Shown: positions 1 through 8,028, numbered from the stretch's first letter. The stretch: 42,038 nt of DNA from an uncultured Chthonomonadales bacterium (GCA_938005745.1 CALLMM010000028.1:1-42038); one strand, 5' to 3'. Notes: generated by a model from the sequence alone, not told the origin. A program made the numbers and translations.

Positions 1-136
1 GGGGTCGCCTGTCACCTCCCTCGCAAGGACAGAAGGGGTCGCCTGTCACCTCCCTCGCAAGGACAGAAGGGGTCGCCTGTCACCTCCCTCGCAAGGACAG
101 AAGGGGTCGCCTGTCACCTCCCTCGCAAGGACAATC
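1..136. repeat. 34-bp tandem repeat, four copies
   Basis: Four head-to-tail copies of a 34-bp unit start at 1, 35, 69 and 103. The first three are identical; the fourth diverges in its last bases. The unit contains CTCCCTCGCAAGGACAG. Its reverse complement, CTGTCCTTGCGAGGGAGG, recurs once at about 21716-21733, inside a dispersed repeat. There are no unique spacers, so this is not a CRISPR. The array starts at the window edge, so more copies may lie upstream. Confidence 0.95.
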
Positions 137-152
137 CGGGAGGCTCTCGATC

Positions 153-180
153 TGTCATTGCGAGCGCACGGAAGAGCCGA
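153..180. repeat. dispersed repeat, TCATTGCGAGCG type
   Basis: A short element beginning TGTCATTGCGAGCGCACGG lies directly downstream of the tandem array. It shares the TCATTGCGAG core with copies near 21604-21633 (opposite orientation) and 35044-35070. It is probably a degenerate member of the same family. Confidence 0.6.
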
Positions 181-189
181 CTCGCCCAG

Positions 190-208
190 CGATTTTAGCC
201 TAACCTAA
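190..208. promoter_or_regulatory. DtxR/IdeR-like operator (iron box)
   Basis: The 19 bp ending TTAGCCTAACCTAA match 15 of 19 positions of the DtxR/IdeR consensus TTAGGTTAGCCTAACCTAA as I remember it. All 14 right-hand bases match; mismatches are confined to the left end. The site lies about 20 bp upstream of a sigma70 -35 element and about 100 bp upstream of a DtxR-family gene followed by feo genes. Iron-dependent autoregulation is therefore the simplest reading (inference). The left half is weak, so affinity may be lower than for a full palindrome. Confidence 0.65.
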
Positions 209-226
209 AAACTGTTTTGTATTGCG

Positions 227-256
227 TTGACGCATGGAATTTAGTTATGTTATACT
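227..256 (+). promoter_or_regulatory. sigma70 promoter for the iron cluster
   Basis: TTGACG (227-232), an 18-bp spacer and TATACT (251-256) form a good sigma70 promoter. It reads toward the DtxR/feo genes, with the start codon about 45 bp downstream of the predicted transcription start. Confidence 0.7.
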
Positions 257-305
257 ATGAGCGTCGTGCGGCGCGTCCTCTGTCTGTTGGAAAAGGGAGT
301 AAGCG

Positions 306-1082
306 ATGACCATTCGAGATATCCATCTTCGCGTTCCGGATTCGTGTCGCCCCAAAGGAGCCAGAGACCACGAAAAAAGCCCGCTGACCGAAAGCATCGA
401 GGAGTACGTGGAGGGCATCTGGCGTCTGGAGCAGGTGATTCCGACGGTCGGCACGGGGGAGATCGCCCAGTACATGGGCGTGGCTCCGCCGTCGGTGACC
501 ACGATGCTGAAGCGGATGGCGGAACTGGGGCTGGTGGAGCATATTCCCTACCAAGGCGTGCGATGCACCGAAAAGGGCGAGGCGTTAGCCCTTGAGTTGC
601 TGCGCAAGCACCGCCTGATCGAACGGCTGCTGGTGGACTTTCTGGAGCTTCCGTGGGATGGCGTGCACGATCTTGCCTGCAAGCTGGAGCACTACATCTC
701 CTCCGATGTTGCGGATCGGATCGCCGCCGCGATGGGCAATCCCCAGACCTGTCCGCATGGGAACCCAGTGGACGCCACGCGCGACGACCTCTCGGTTCAG
801 CTTTCCGCGCTGGAACCCGGCGACCGCGCGTGGGTGGCGAAGATTACGGATGAGCGCGAGGAGTTTCTCAGCTATCTGTACCAGATCGGACTGATACCCG
901 GCGCGCAGATCGAGGCGGTGGGCAGAACTCCCTTCGGAGACGTACTGACGCTGAAGGTGGAGGGGCGAGAGGAGCCGGTCGCCATCGGCAGAGAGGTGAT
1001 GACCTCGCTGTGGGTGCATACCGGGCGTTTTGACCGCGCGCCGGAGGGCGTCGTTCAGGCGACCGCCGATCCCCGAACCTGA
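306..1082 (+). CDS. DtxR-family iron-dependent repressor with C-terminal FeoA/SH3 domain
   Basis: A metal-dependent repressor of 258 aa that likely senses Fe(II) and controls iron uptake. Residues about 26-95 form the winged-helix DNA-binding domain; about 96-150 form the metal-binding/dimerisation domain with KHRLIERLL (H102) and the C125-x-x-E128-H129 motif. Residues about 165-245 form an SH3-like FeoA domain. In DtxR/IdeR the C-x-x-E-H cysteine is a metal ligand, whereas manganese-type MntR has Glu there, so iron specificity is favoured (family knowledge). The position equivalent to DtxR Met10 is Glu33. The ATG at 306 follows AAAAGGGAGT at good spacing and gives an unusual extension of about 25 aa before the HTH domain. 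The gene precedes feoB and has an iron-box-like site upstream. Confidence 0.9.
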   Translation: MTIRDIHLRVPDSCRPKGARDHEKSPLTESIEEYVEGIWRLEQVIPTVGTGEIAQYMGVAPPSVTTMLKRMAELGLVEHIPYQGVRCTEKGEALALELLRKHRLIERLLVDFLELPWDGVHDLACKLEHYISSDVADRIAAAMGNPQTCPHGNPVDATRDDLSVQLSALEPGDRAWVAKITDEREEFLSYLYQIGLIPGAQIEAVGRTPFGDVLTLKVEGREEPVAIGREVMTSLWVHTGRFDRAPEGVVQATADPRT

Positions 1083-1086
1083 TCCC

Positions 1087-1710
1087 ATGACCCGGATACC
1101 CTTTTTCGATATTGTGCGCGACGCCATGCGAGGCGCGAAGCGAACGCAGACCGATGCGGTCGAGTCGAAGGCGGGGGAAGCGGAGGAGACTCCGCGGCGG
1201 CGGGTGATGATTGTGGGCAATCCCAACGTCGGCAAGAGCGTCCTCTTCAATCGGCTGACCGGTCACTATATGGTGGTCTCGAACTACCCCGGCACCACAG
1301 TCGAGGTAGCGCGCGGGCGGATGCGTCTGGGCGAGACGCTGTATGAGGTAGTGGATACGCCCGGCATGTACTCGCTGCGTCCCCTCTCGGAAGAGGAGCG
1401 GGTCGGGCGCGCCTTGATTCTGAATGAGGCGGCGGATGCGGTGCTGCACGTGGCGGATGCAAAGAATCTGGAGCGTATGCTACCCTTTACGCTGCAGCTG
1501 ATCGAGGCGGGGCTGCCGGTCATTCTGGTCGTCAATATGATGGACGAAGCCGAACGTATCGGCGTAAAAATAGATATGGAGGCTCTGCAGGACGCGGTCG
1601 GCGTTCCGGTCGTCGGAACGGCGGTTCTGAGCGGTCGCGGACTGGAAGAGCTTCGGAACGCGATAGATGAGTTCATTCGCTCCCGAACACCCGCTGCCGT
1701 TTCAGTATGA
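1087..1710 (+). CDS. feoB: FeoB N-terminal small GTPase domain (split FeoB, part 1)
   Basis: A 207-aa cytoplasmic G protein that corresponds to the N-terminal domain of the FeoB ferrous iron transporter. It has a P-loop GNPNVGKS (44-51), the conserved NYPGTTVE switch I region, DTPGMYSL (G3) and NMMD (G4). It stops after the GTPase core, before the membrane part. The next gene starts inside it in another frame and carries the rest of FeoB. The start at 1087 lies 4 bp after the regulator's stop codon, so the two are cotranscribed. In single-chain FeoB the GTPase gates or regulates Fe(II) import; here it must act in trans or be joined to the membrane part by frameshifting. Split FeoB genes occur in other bacteria (family knowledge). 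Confidence 0.9.
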   Translation: MTRIPFFDIVRDAMRGAKRTQTDAVESKAGEAEETPRRRVMIVGNPNVGKSVLFNRLTGHYMVVSNYPGTTVEVARGRMRLGETLYEVVDTPGMYSLRPLSEEERVGRALILNEAADAVLHVADAKNLERMLPFTLQLIEAGLPVILVVNMMDEAERIGVKIDMEALQDAVGVPVVGTAVLSGRGLEELRNAIDEFIRSRTPAAVSV

Positions 1711-3127
1711 CGCGGCGCTCGAAGAGACTCTGACAGACCTGACCTCCCTGCTCTCCGATTCCTATCGGCTGACGCGCCGCGCGGTCGCCCTGCTGCTGCT
1801 GCAGGAGGATCCGGAGATCCTGGCGATGGTACGCGAAGTGGAGGGCGAGCGGTTCGCCGTCATCGAGGAGCGGCTGAAAGCGGCGCGCGCGCGCACCGAT
1901 CAGCCGCTGGATGTCGCCATCTCGCTGCAGCGGCATACGACCGTGCGCGCCGTCACCGAGCGGGTGGTGTCGCACCCTCCGCAGACGCGCCCCTCCCCGA
2001 CAGAGTATCTGGGCAGGCTCTGCATGTCGCCGCTGACCGGCATCCCGATCCTGATGCTGGTGCTCTGGTTCGGGCTGTATCAGTTTGTGGGCATCTTCGG
2101 CGGCGGCACGCTGGTCGGTCTGCTGGAAGAGAGGCTGTTCGGCGAGATCATCAACCCCTGGATGACAGCGCGGGTCGAGAGCCTGATCCCCTGGAGGTGG
2201 CTGTCGGATCTGTTTGTCGGCGAGTACGGCATCTGGACGCTGGGGATCACCTATGCGGTGGCGCTGGTCTTCCCGATTGTGGGAACCTTCTTCCTCGCCT
2301 TCTCCGTCCTGGAGGACACCGGCTACTTCCCGCGTCTGGCGATGCTGATTGACCGGCTGTTCAAGCGAATCGGTCTGAACGGGAAGGCGGTCATTCCCAT
2401 CGTGCTCGGCTTCGGCTGCGACACGATGGCGACCATCGTCACCCGCATTTTGGAGACGCGCCGTGAGCGGATCATCGCGACGTTCCTGCTGTCGCTGGCG
2501 ATCCCCTGCTCCGCGCAGATCGGTCTGATGACCGCCTTGCTGGCGGGGCATCCCCGCGCCTTTATGGTCTGGGTGGGGATCATGGCGGGGATATTTCTGA
2601 TCATCGGCTGGCTGACGGCGAAGCTGCTGCCGGGTGAGGCGGCGCGCTTCACGATGGAGATTCCGCCGCTGCGCCTGCCCAGCCTGAGCAATATCGCGGT
2701 CAAGACGCTGGCGCGGATGCAGTGGTACTTTCTGGAGGTGCTGCCGCTCTTCGTGATCGCCAGCATTGTCATCTGGATCGGGCAGCTGACCGGGCTGTTC
2801 GATCTGGTGATCCGTATGCTGACGCCGGTAGTGCATCTGCTGGGTCTGCCGGATAAAGCCTCCGAGGCGTTTCTGTTCGGCTTCTTCCGGCGAGACTACG
2901 GCGCGGCGGGACTGGAGCGGATCAAGGAGCAGTTGAATGTCAACCAGCTGCTGGTCAGCGTCGTAACCCTGACGATCTTCCTGCCCTGCGTGGCGCAGTT
3001 TTTGATGATGAAGAAGGAGCGCGGCATGAAGATGGCGCTGATGATGGCGGGGTTCATCTTCCCGTTCGCGCTGATTGTCGGGATCGTTCTCAACCAGCTG
3101 CTGAAGATTCTGCCGATCAAGCTGTAG
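1667..3127 (+). CDS. feoB: FeoB membrane permease domain (split FeoB, part 2)
   Basis: A 486-aa protein with the FeoB helical spacer (about 1-110) and several hydrophobic segments from about 125 to the C-terminus. Visible FeoB hallmarks are GFGCDTMATIVTRILETRRE, followed by the Cys-containing IPCSAQ, and GFFRRDYGAAGLE. The membrane-bound Cys residues are thought to line the Fe(II) path (family knowledge). It overlaps the GTPase gene by 44 bp in the +1 frame. ATG 1667 has only a weak GGAA upstream, so translation may depend on coupling to the upstream gene. The first 13 residues read through sequence that also encodes the end of part 1, and homology to FeoB resumes at about PFQYDAALEE. Together the two parts are about the size of a normal FeoB. 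Confidence 0.9.
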   Translation: MSSFAPEHPLPFQYDAALEETLTDLTSLLSDSYRLTRRAVALLLLQEDPEILAMVREVEGERFAVIEERLKAARARTDQPLDVAISLQRHTTVRAVTERVVSHPPQTRPSPTEYLGRLCMSPLTGIPILMLVLWFGLYQFVGIFGGGTLVGLLEERLFGEIINPWMTARVESLIPWRWLSDLFVGEYGIWTLGITYAVALVFPIVGTFFLAFSVLEDTGYFPRLAMLIDRLFKRIGLNGKAVIPIVLGFGCDTMATIVTRILETRRERIIATFLLSLAIPCSAQIGLMTALLAGHPRAFMVWVGIMAGIFLIIGWLTAKLLPGEAARFTMEIPPLRLPSLSNIAVKTLARMQWYFLEVLPLFVIASIVIWIGQLTGLFDLVIRMLTPVVHLLGLPDKASEAFLFGFFRRDYGAAGLERIKEQLNVNQLLVSVVTLTIFLPCVAQFLMMKKERGMKMALMMAGFIFPFALIVGIVLNQLLKILPIKL

Positions 3128-3178
3128 CGCGGAGCCGGCGGCGCAGGATTCCTGTGAATCCGATTCGCGCAAACCTGC

Positions 3179-3208
3179 AGTAAGAGCCTATAAAGTAAGA
3201 GCCTATAA
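3179..3208. repeat. perfect 15-bp tandem duplication
   Basis: AGTAAGAGCCTATAA occurs twice without a gap (3179-3193 and 3194-3208) between the FeoB membrane gene and the small Cys-rich gene. The second copy creates a TATAAT at 3204-3209, but I see no convincing -35 at the right distance. Confidence 0.9.
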
Positions 3209-3250
3209 TATATCTGATGAAGCCGTCTGCCCGGCGGCAGGATGGTCGCC

Positions 3251-3439
3251 ATGAGATGCAGTTTCTGCCTTCACGAATTTAACGAAGAGGACAGGGCGAA
3301 AGCGTGCGGACGCTGCGCCTCGTTTGGCGGGTGCCGCATGGTGAAGTGCCCGCGCTGCGGTTATGAGATTCCGCAGACGCCCAATCTGCTGAAACTATTC
3401 CAGAAATGGGGGAAGCGCCGCGTTGGCACGACGAAATAG
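3251..3439 (+). CDS. small Cys-rich zinc-ribbon-like protein in the feo cluster
   Basis: A 62-aa hypothetical protein with three C-x2-C knuckles (C3/C6, C19/C22, C33/C36) plus C28. It ends in a basic tail. The pattern suggests binding of zinc or an Fe-S cluster; the function is unknown. It lies between feoB and feoA and overlaps the predicted feoA start by 17 bp, so a role in Feo assembly or regulation, analogous to FeoC, is reasonable inference. It is not FeoC by sequence. I chose ATG 3251 because GGCAGG then lies at usable spacing; ATG 3242 is too close to it and would add three residues. Confidence 0.75.
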   Translation: MRCSFCLHEFNEEDRAKACGRCASFGGCRMVKCPRCGYEIPQTPNLLKLFQKWGKRRVGTTK

Positions 3440-3683
3440 GTTACCCAAGATCGCGAGCGATCTGCCGCTCTCCTGCATGGACACCGGAGAGTGGGGCGTG
3501 GTGCTGTCGCTGTCGGACTCGTCCCCGCACGATCGCAACAAATTGATGGCGCTGGGCGTGGTTCCCGGCGTGCGTGTGCGCCTGCTGCAGCGATTTCCCA
3601 CGTTTGTGATTGCGGTCGGCTATACGCATCTGGCGCTGGATCGGGAGTCGGCGTCGCTGATTCAGGTGCGCGCAGAGGCATGA
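3423..3683 (+). CDS. feoA: FeoA, SH3-like partner of FeoB
   Basis: An 86-aa small cytoplasmic protein of the FeoA family, which binds FeoB and supports ferrous iron uptake. The family pattern is clear in LMALGVVPGVRVRLLQRFP and the following strand ending ALDRESASLIQV. The likely start is TTG 3423, preceded by GGGGGAAG at about 6 bp and overlapping the end of the Cys-rich gene; ATG 3477 is an alternative giving about 68 aa. It is the last gene of the iron cluster. The gene order regulator-feoB(N)-feoB(C)-Cys protein-feoA differs from the common feoAB order. Confidence 0.85.
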   Translation: MARRNRLPKIASDLPLSCMDTGEWGVVLSLSDSSPHDRNKLMALGVVPGVRVRLLQRFPTFVIAVGYTHLALDRESASLIQVRAEA

Positions 3684-3713
3684 GCCTGTCCGCGTGCGCG
3701 CGGAGATAGTCTC

Positions 3714-4481
3714 ATGTCGTACCCGGAATATCCGCAGTTCAGCGGGATCGCTCCCTACTACGACACGCTGATGCAGGGCGTACCCTATCAGAGCTGGGTG
3801 CGCTATCTGGAACGACTGCTGTCCGCGCGGTGCGTCTCGCCCCGCCGCGCGCTCGACCTTGCCTGCGGGACGGGGACGGTGGCGGAGATGCTTGCCGAAA
3901 AGGGATACGCAGTGGTCGGCGTGGACCTTTCGGAGGCGATGGTCGCCGAAGCCCGCCGCAAAGCCGCCCGACGCGGTCTCGCCATCGCCTACTATGTGCA
4001 GGACGCCGCGCTGCTCGATCTCCCGGAAGCCCCGTTTGATCTCTGTATCAGCCTCTTCGACAGCCTCAACTACATCGTTCAGCCGGAACGGCTGGCGCGG
4101 GCGGTTCAGCGGGTCTACGCCCACCTCTCCCCCGGCGGACTCTTCATCTTCGACATCAATGCGGAGTTCGCGCTGAAAAACAACTTCTTCGATCAGGACA
4201 ATATGCTCTCCCGGGCGCGTCTGCGCTACTCCTGGAAGAGCGAATATGATCCGCAGACGCGCCTGTGCCGCGTGCATATGCGCTTCTTTCTGCGAGACCG
4301 AAACGGGGTGGATCAGGAGTTTCGCGAGACGCACGTTCAGTTTGCCTATCGCGAGGAGGAGATACGGGAGATGCTGATCGGCGCCGGTTTCGAGCAGATC
4401 GAGACGCTCCACGCCTACACCTTCAAGCCCGTTCGCCCCGACACCGACCGCATCTTCTTTATCGCGCAGCGACCCGCATAG
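3714..4481 (+). CDS. class I SAM-dependent methyltransferase
   Basis: A 255-aa cytoplasmic methyltransferase with motif I ALDLACGTGTVAEML (about 46-60), an acidic residue after the second strand (GVDLSEAM) and post-motif FDLCISLFDSLNYI. The substrate cannot be told from sequence; the fold resembles small-molecule methyltransferases of the Methyltransf_25 type. It begins 30 bp after feoA and may be transcribed with the iron cluster, although nothing in it points to iron. Its 3' end is 14 bp from the convergent glycosyltransferase gene. Confidence 0.85.
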   Translation: MSYPEYPQFSGIAPYYDTLMQGVPYQSWVRYLERLLSARCVSPRRALDLACGTGTVAEMLAEKGYAVVGVDLSEAMVAEARRKAARRGLAIAYYVQDAALLDLPEAPFDLCISLFDSLNYIVQPERLARAVQRVYAHLSPGGLFIFDINAEFALKNNFFDQDNMLSRARLRYSWKSEYDPQTRLCRVHMRFFLRDRNGVDQEFRETHVQFAYREEEIREMLIGAGFEQIETLHAYTFKPVRPDTDRIFFIAQRPA

Positions 4482-4495
4482 TCCGAGAGGGCGGA

Positions 4496-6244
4496 CTACT
4501 CCGCGCGCAGCAGCAGCCAGCGATCCTGACGGGCGACGATCTGGAGGGAGGGCTGCGCCAGCAGGCGGGCGGCGCGCTTCTCGTCGGTCAGAACCAGCGC
4601 CGGACGGGTCTGCGCGAGGAAGCGGTCCACATCGGTGCTGTTCAGATACTCCTGCACCCGGCGGGTCTCGCGGGAACGCGCCTGCATCAGCGCGTCGGGC
4701 AGATAGAAGTAGACGCTGGGACGACGCGGCGGTCCGACGTAGAGCGCGAGCGGACCCCCCTGCAGCGCCTCCTGCCCCGCCTGCCGCGCCAGCGTGTGCA
4801 GCGGACGCATGAAATAGCCGTCAATGATCGGCAGTCCCTCCACGATCGCCACCCCCAGGAAGAGCGTCATCCCCGCCAGCAGCCCGCCGAACGCCGCCCG
4901 CGTTCGACGCAGCAGCAGCAGGACAAAGAACAGCCCGGTCGCCAGCGCGCCCGCGCCGAACAGATGCGCCGCCAGTTCCAGAAAGGCGGGAGGCACGCTC
5001 TCCACCCGCGCCGACTGCCCGGAGATCCGCTCGATCAGGCGGATGACCGGCTTATAGAAGACCACCGCCAGATAGCAGAGCAGCGCAATCGCCATTGCGC
5101 CCCCCGCTCCGACCAGCAGACCGCGCCGCGCCGTCTGCCGCTCGATCACGCGGCTGCACCAGTCTCCCGCCAGCAGCGCCGCCCCCGCATACATCGGCAG
5201 GATGTAGCTGATCAGTTTCGAGCCGCTGGCGGAGAAGAAGAGGAAGATCACCGCGAACCAGATTTTGAGCAGCAGGCGCGCCTGATTATCGGCGGACAGC
5301 TTCGTATCGGCGGGAGTATCCGGCTCGGAAGCGGCGGTAGCGGCTTTCGGCAGCCGTCCGAACAGCGCCGCCGGAATAAAGACGCTCCAGGGGAAGAAGC
5401 CGACCAGAAAACCCGGCAGGTAGAACCAAAACGGCGCGCGGTGCGCCTCGTCGCCGCCGCGAAACCGCTGAATGTGCTGGCGGACGATATACTCCTGCAC
5501 AAAGGCGTCGCCGTTGGCGCGCCACGCCGCCAGATGCCAGGGCAGGACGATGATCAGAAAGAGCAGCAGACCGGCGAGCGGTCTGGCGGCGGCGACGCCC
5601 CGCAGGATGCCGCGTAGCTGAAACCGCTCCGAAAACGCCAGAAAGAGCAGACCGATGCCGATCGGAAAGATCAGTCCCGGCGCGCCTTTGGTGAGAACGC
5701 CGAGTCCGCAGGCTGCCCAGAAACCGTAGTACCAGCCCGCTCTTCCCGTGTCGCGCCCCATGAACAGGCAGAGCAGCGCGCAGGCGATCCAGAGATCGAG
5801 CAGCGCGTCCATCGTCAACTGGCGCGCCGCGCCCAGAACCAGCGGGCTGAGCGCGAAGAACGCCCCCGCCAGAAACCCGGCGCGCCTGCCGAACTGCCGC
5901 GCGCCGAACCAGAAGATCAGCCCGGTCAGGAGCGCGCTCGACAGTGCGGCGGGAAGCCGCGCGGCAAACTCGTTCACCCCGAACGCCGCAAACATCGCCG
6001 CCGCCGCCCAGTAGACCATCGGGGGCTTCTCAAAGAACCGTTCGCCGTTAATGCGAGACGTTACATAGTCTCCGCTCAGGCGCATCTCCCGCGCCGCCGC
6101 CACGTAGAGCGCCTCATCCAGATCGAACAGACCGTTTCCGCCCAGCCGCCAGAAGAAGACGAACAGGCAGAGCAGCGCGAGAAGCCAGACGGCGAGAGCG
6201 CCTGTCCACAAGTCGCGGGCGCTGCGGGATGTTCCGGTCGTCAT
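4496..6244 (-). CDS. GT39/ArnT-like membrane glycosyltransferase, copy A
   Basis: A polytopic inner-membrane protein of 582 aa in the ArnT/PMT (GT39/GT83) clan. Such enzymes transfer a sugar from a polyprenyl-phosphate donor to an acceptor on the periplasmic side. After the first hydrophobic segment it has GLFDLDEALYVAAAREM (D43-E44, the conserved DE pair), then FFEKPPMVYW, which corresponds to the ArnT FEKP motif. Many hydrophobic segments follow. The ATG at 6244 overlaps the stop codon of the upstream paralogue as ATGA, so the two are translationally coupled. An upstream ATG at 6304 would lie inside the paralogue and is less likely. The acceptor is unknown; lipid A, glycan or protein are all possible. 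Confidence 0.85.
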   Translation of the reverse strand: MTTGTSRSARDLWTGALAVWLLALLCLFVFFWRLGGNGLFDLDEALYVAAAREMRLSGDYVTSRINGERFFEKPPMVYWAAAAMFAAFGVNEFAARLPAALSSALLTGLIFWFGARQFGRRAGFLAGAFFALSPLVLGAARQLTMDALLDLWIACALLCLFMGRDTGRAGWYYGFWAACGLGVLTKGAPGLIFPIGIGLLFLAFSERFQLRGILRGVAAARPLAGLLLFLIIVLPWHLAAWRANGDAFVQEYIVRQHIQRFRGGDEAHRAPFWFYLPGFLVGFFPWSVFIPAALFGRLPKAATAASEPDTPADTKLSADNQARLLLKIWFAVIFLFFSASGSKLISYILPMYAGAALLAGDWCSRVIERQTARRGLLVGAGGAMAIALLCYLAVVFYKPVIRLIERISGQSARVESVPPAFLELAAHLFGAGALATGLFFVLLLLRRTRAAFGGLLAGMTLFLGVAIVEGLPIIDGYFMRPLHTLARQAGQEALQGGPLALYVGPPRRPSVYFYLPDALMQARSRETRRVQEYLNSTDVDRFLAQTRPALVLTDEKRAARLLAQPSLQIVARQDRWLLLRAE

Positions 6245-7989
6245 GGGATATGGTTCTCGGTGCTGCGCGAGTGCGGCATCAGCTCCGAGCGCAGCAGCCG
6301 CCATTTTCCCTGACTCTCCACCACAACCAGAGACGGAGAGGCGGAGAGCAGCGCTTCGGCGCGCCGCGCATCGGTCAGGATGTAGGCGGGGCGGTTCGTC
6401 TCCAGAAAGGCGATCAATGCCGACGCCTCCCCCGTCTCCAGCAGATAGTCTTTCCGGCTCGGCTCACCCGGTATGAGGCGAAAGACGGAGGCGGGCATAT
6501 AGAAGAAGACGCTGGGGCGGCGCGGCTGACCGATATAGACCGCCAGCGGCGTGCCGGTCTGCAGCTTCCTCCCGGCTTCCCGCGCCAGTGTGTGCAGGGG
6601 CGTGTGAAGCGACGGCTCGATGGAGACGGGTCCCTGCCAGAGCGCCAGCCCGAAAAACGCCGCCATAGTGGCTGCGATCACGCCCACGCCCCATAGCCGC
6701 CGTCCCGTCCAGATCAGCGCCGCCGCCCCCGCAAAACCTGTCGCCAGCACGCTCAGGAGGCTGCGAATCAGCGTCTGCAGCTCCGGCGGGAAATCCTCCC
6801 GCACGCCGGCGGCTCCGGGCGCGACGGCGATCCATCTCAGCCCGGCGATTCCGGCGAGAAGCAGCCCGACCGCCGCAATTGCCAGCGTCAGAGAGGAGAA
6901 CCGGAGCGCGCGCTCCTTCGGACTGCGCACCGCGCGCGCCATCCAGTCGCCGACCAGCAGCGCCGCCCCCGCATACATCGGCAGGAGGTAGCTGACCAGC
7001 TTGGAGGTCATCAGACTGAACAGCAGAAAGATGCTCAGCGTCCAGACCAGGACAAACAGGCGGGCGACGGGCGCATCCGGCGGCGAGTCGGCGGCAGGCT
7101 CGATCGTCTTCGAACGCAGCGCCTGCCAGACGGCGACGGGCAGAAAGAGGCTCCAGGGAAACAGACCCAGCAGCAGCGCGGGAATATAGTACCAGAAGGG
7201 CTGGGCATGGTCGAAATCGGCTCCACGCAGCAGCGCGACATGGTGCAGAACCCAGTACTCCTGATAGAATATCTCCCCATGCGCGCGGTACGCCAGAATA
7301 TGCCAGGGGGCAATGATGGCTGCCAGCAGCAGCAGACCGGGAAGCGGCTTCGTGTCGCGGATCCGCCTCCAGACCGGCTGAACCTGCAACCGCTCATGGA
7401 GGAGAGTGAAGACGAAGGCGACAAAGAGCGGAAACAGCCCCGGCACGCTCTTCGCCATAAACGACAGCCCGCAGCATGCCCACATCCCCAGAGAGAGCCA
7501 CTTGCCGCGCGGAGTTTTCGACTGATACGCCGCAAAGAAGCAGACCAGCGCCGCCGCAAACCAGAAGCTCTGGTGAATATCCATCGTCATCTGGCGCGCC
7601 GTGCCGAACAGCAGCGGATTGAGGGCGACCAGCGCCGCCGCCAGCAGCCCCGCCAGACGCCCGAACCAGCGCGCGCCGAACCCGTAGACGAGCAGCGTCA
7701 GCAGCGAGGCGGCGAGCGCGACCGGAAACCGCGCCGCAAACTCCGATACCCCGAACAGGTGAAACGAGAGGACCGCGCACCAGAGCGCAAGCGGCGGCTT
7801 GTCGAAGAAGAAGACCCCGTTGACGGTCGCCGTGATCAGGTCGTCGCGCAGGTACATCTCGCGCGCCGCCTGAACGTACAACCCCTCATTGAAGTCAAAA
7901 AGACCGAATGCGCCCAGCCTCCAAAAGAAACAGAGACCGCAGAGCAGAGCCAGCAGCAACAGATCGCGACGGCGAGAGTCGAGAATCAT
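6241..7989 (-). CDS. GT39/ArnT-like membrane glycosyltransferase, copy B (D to N in DE motif)
   Basis: A 582-aa polytopic membrane protein, the same length as and collinear with its downstream neighbour; the two clearly arose by tandem duplication. Shared landmarks include GLFDFNEGLYVQAAREM, FFFDKPPLALW, and the C-terminal RPAYILTDARRAEALL. The conserved Asp of the DE motif is Asn34 here (codon at 7888-7890), and the FEKP Glu is Asp. Loss of this Asp abolishes activity in related enzymes as far as I recall, so this copy may be inactive, regulatory or use altered chemistry. No clear Shine-Dalgarno sequence precedes ATG 7989. It lies 90 bp downstream of tpx on the same strand and could share its transcript. 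Confidence 0.85.
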   Translation of the reverse strand: MILDSRRRDLLLLALLCGLCFFWRLGAFGLFDFNEGLYVQAAREMYLRDDLITATVNGVFFFDKPPLALWCAVLSFHLFGVSEFAARFPVALAASLLTLLVYGFGARWFGRLAGLLAAALVALNPLLFGTARQMTMDIHQSFWFAAALVCFFAAYQSKTPRGKWLSLGMWACCGLSFMAKSVPGLFPLFVAFVFTLLHERLQVQPVWRRIRDTKPLPGLLLLAAIIAPWHILAYRAHGEIFYQEYWVLHHVALLRGADFDHAQPFWYYIPALLLGLFPWSLFLPVAVWQALRSKTIEPAADSPPDAPVARLFVLVWTLSIFLLFSLMTSKLVSYLLPMYAGAALLVGDWMARAVRSPKERALRFSSLTLAIAAVGLLLAGIAGLRWIAVAPGAAGVREDFPPELQTLIRSLLSVLATGFAGAAALIWTGRRLWGVGVIAATMAAFFGLALWQGPVSIEPSLHTPLHTLAREAGRKLQTGTPLAVYIGQPRRPSVFFYMPASVFRLIPGEPSRKDYLLETGEASALIAFLETNRPAYILTDARRAEALLSASPSLVVVESQGKWRLLRSELMPHSRSTENHIP

Positions 7990-8028
7990 TCGATGTCAGA
8001 GATAGCAGGCGGAGAGTTCGCCGGGAGT

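Noticed and set aside
1..136. CRISPR array
   Set aside because: The 34-bp units are identical and directly abutting, with no unique spacers and no cas genes nearby.
1708..1710. Selenocysteine readthrough of the TGA in feoB
   Set aside because: The permease continues in a different frame, so readthrough would not join the parts.
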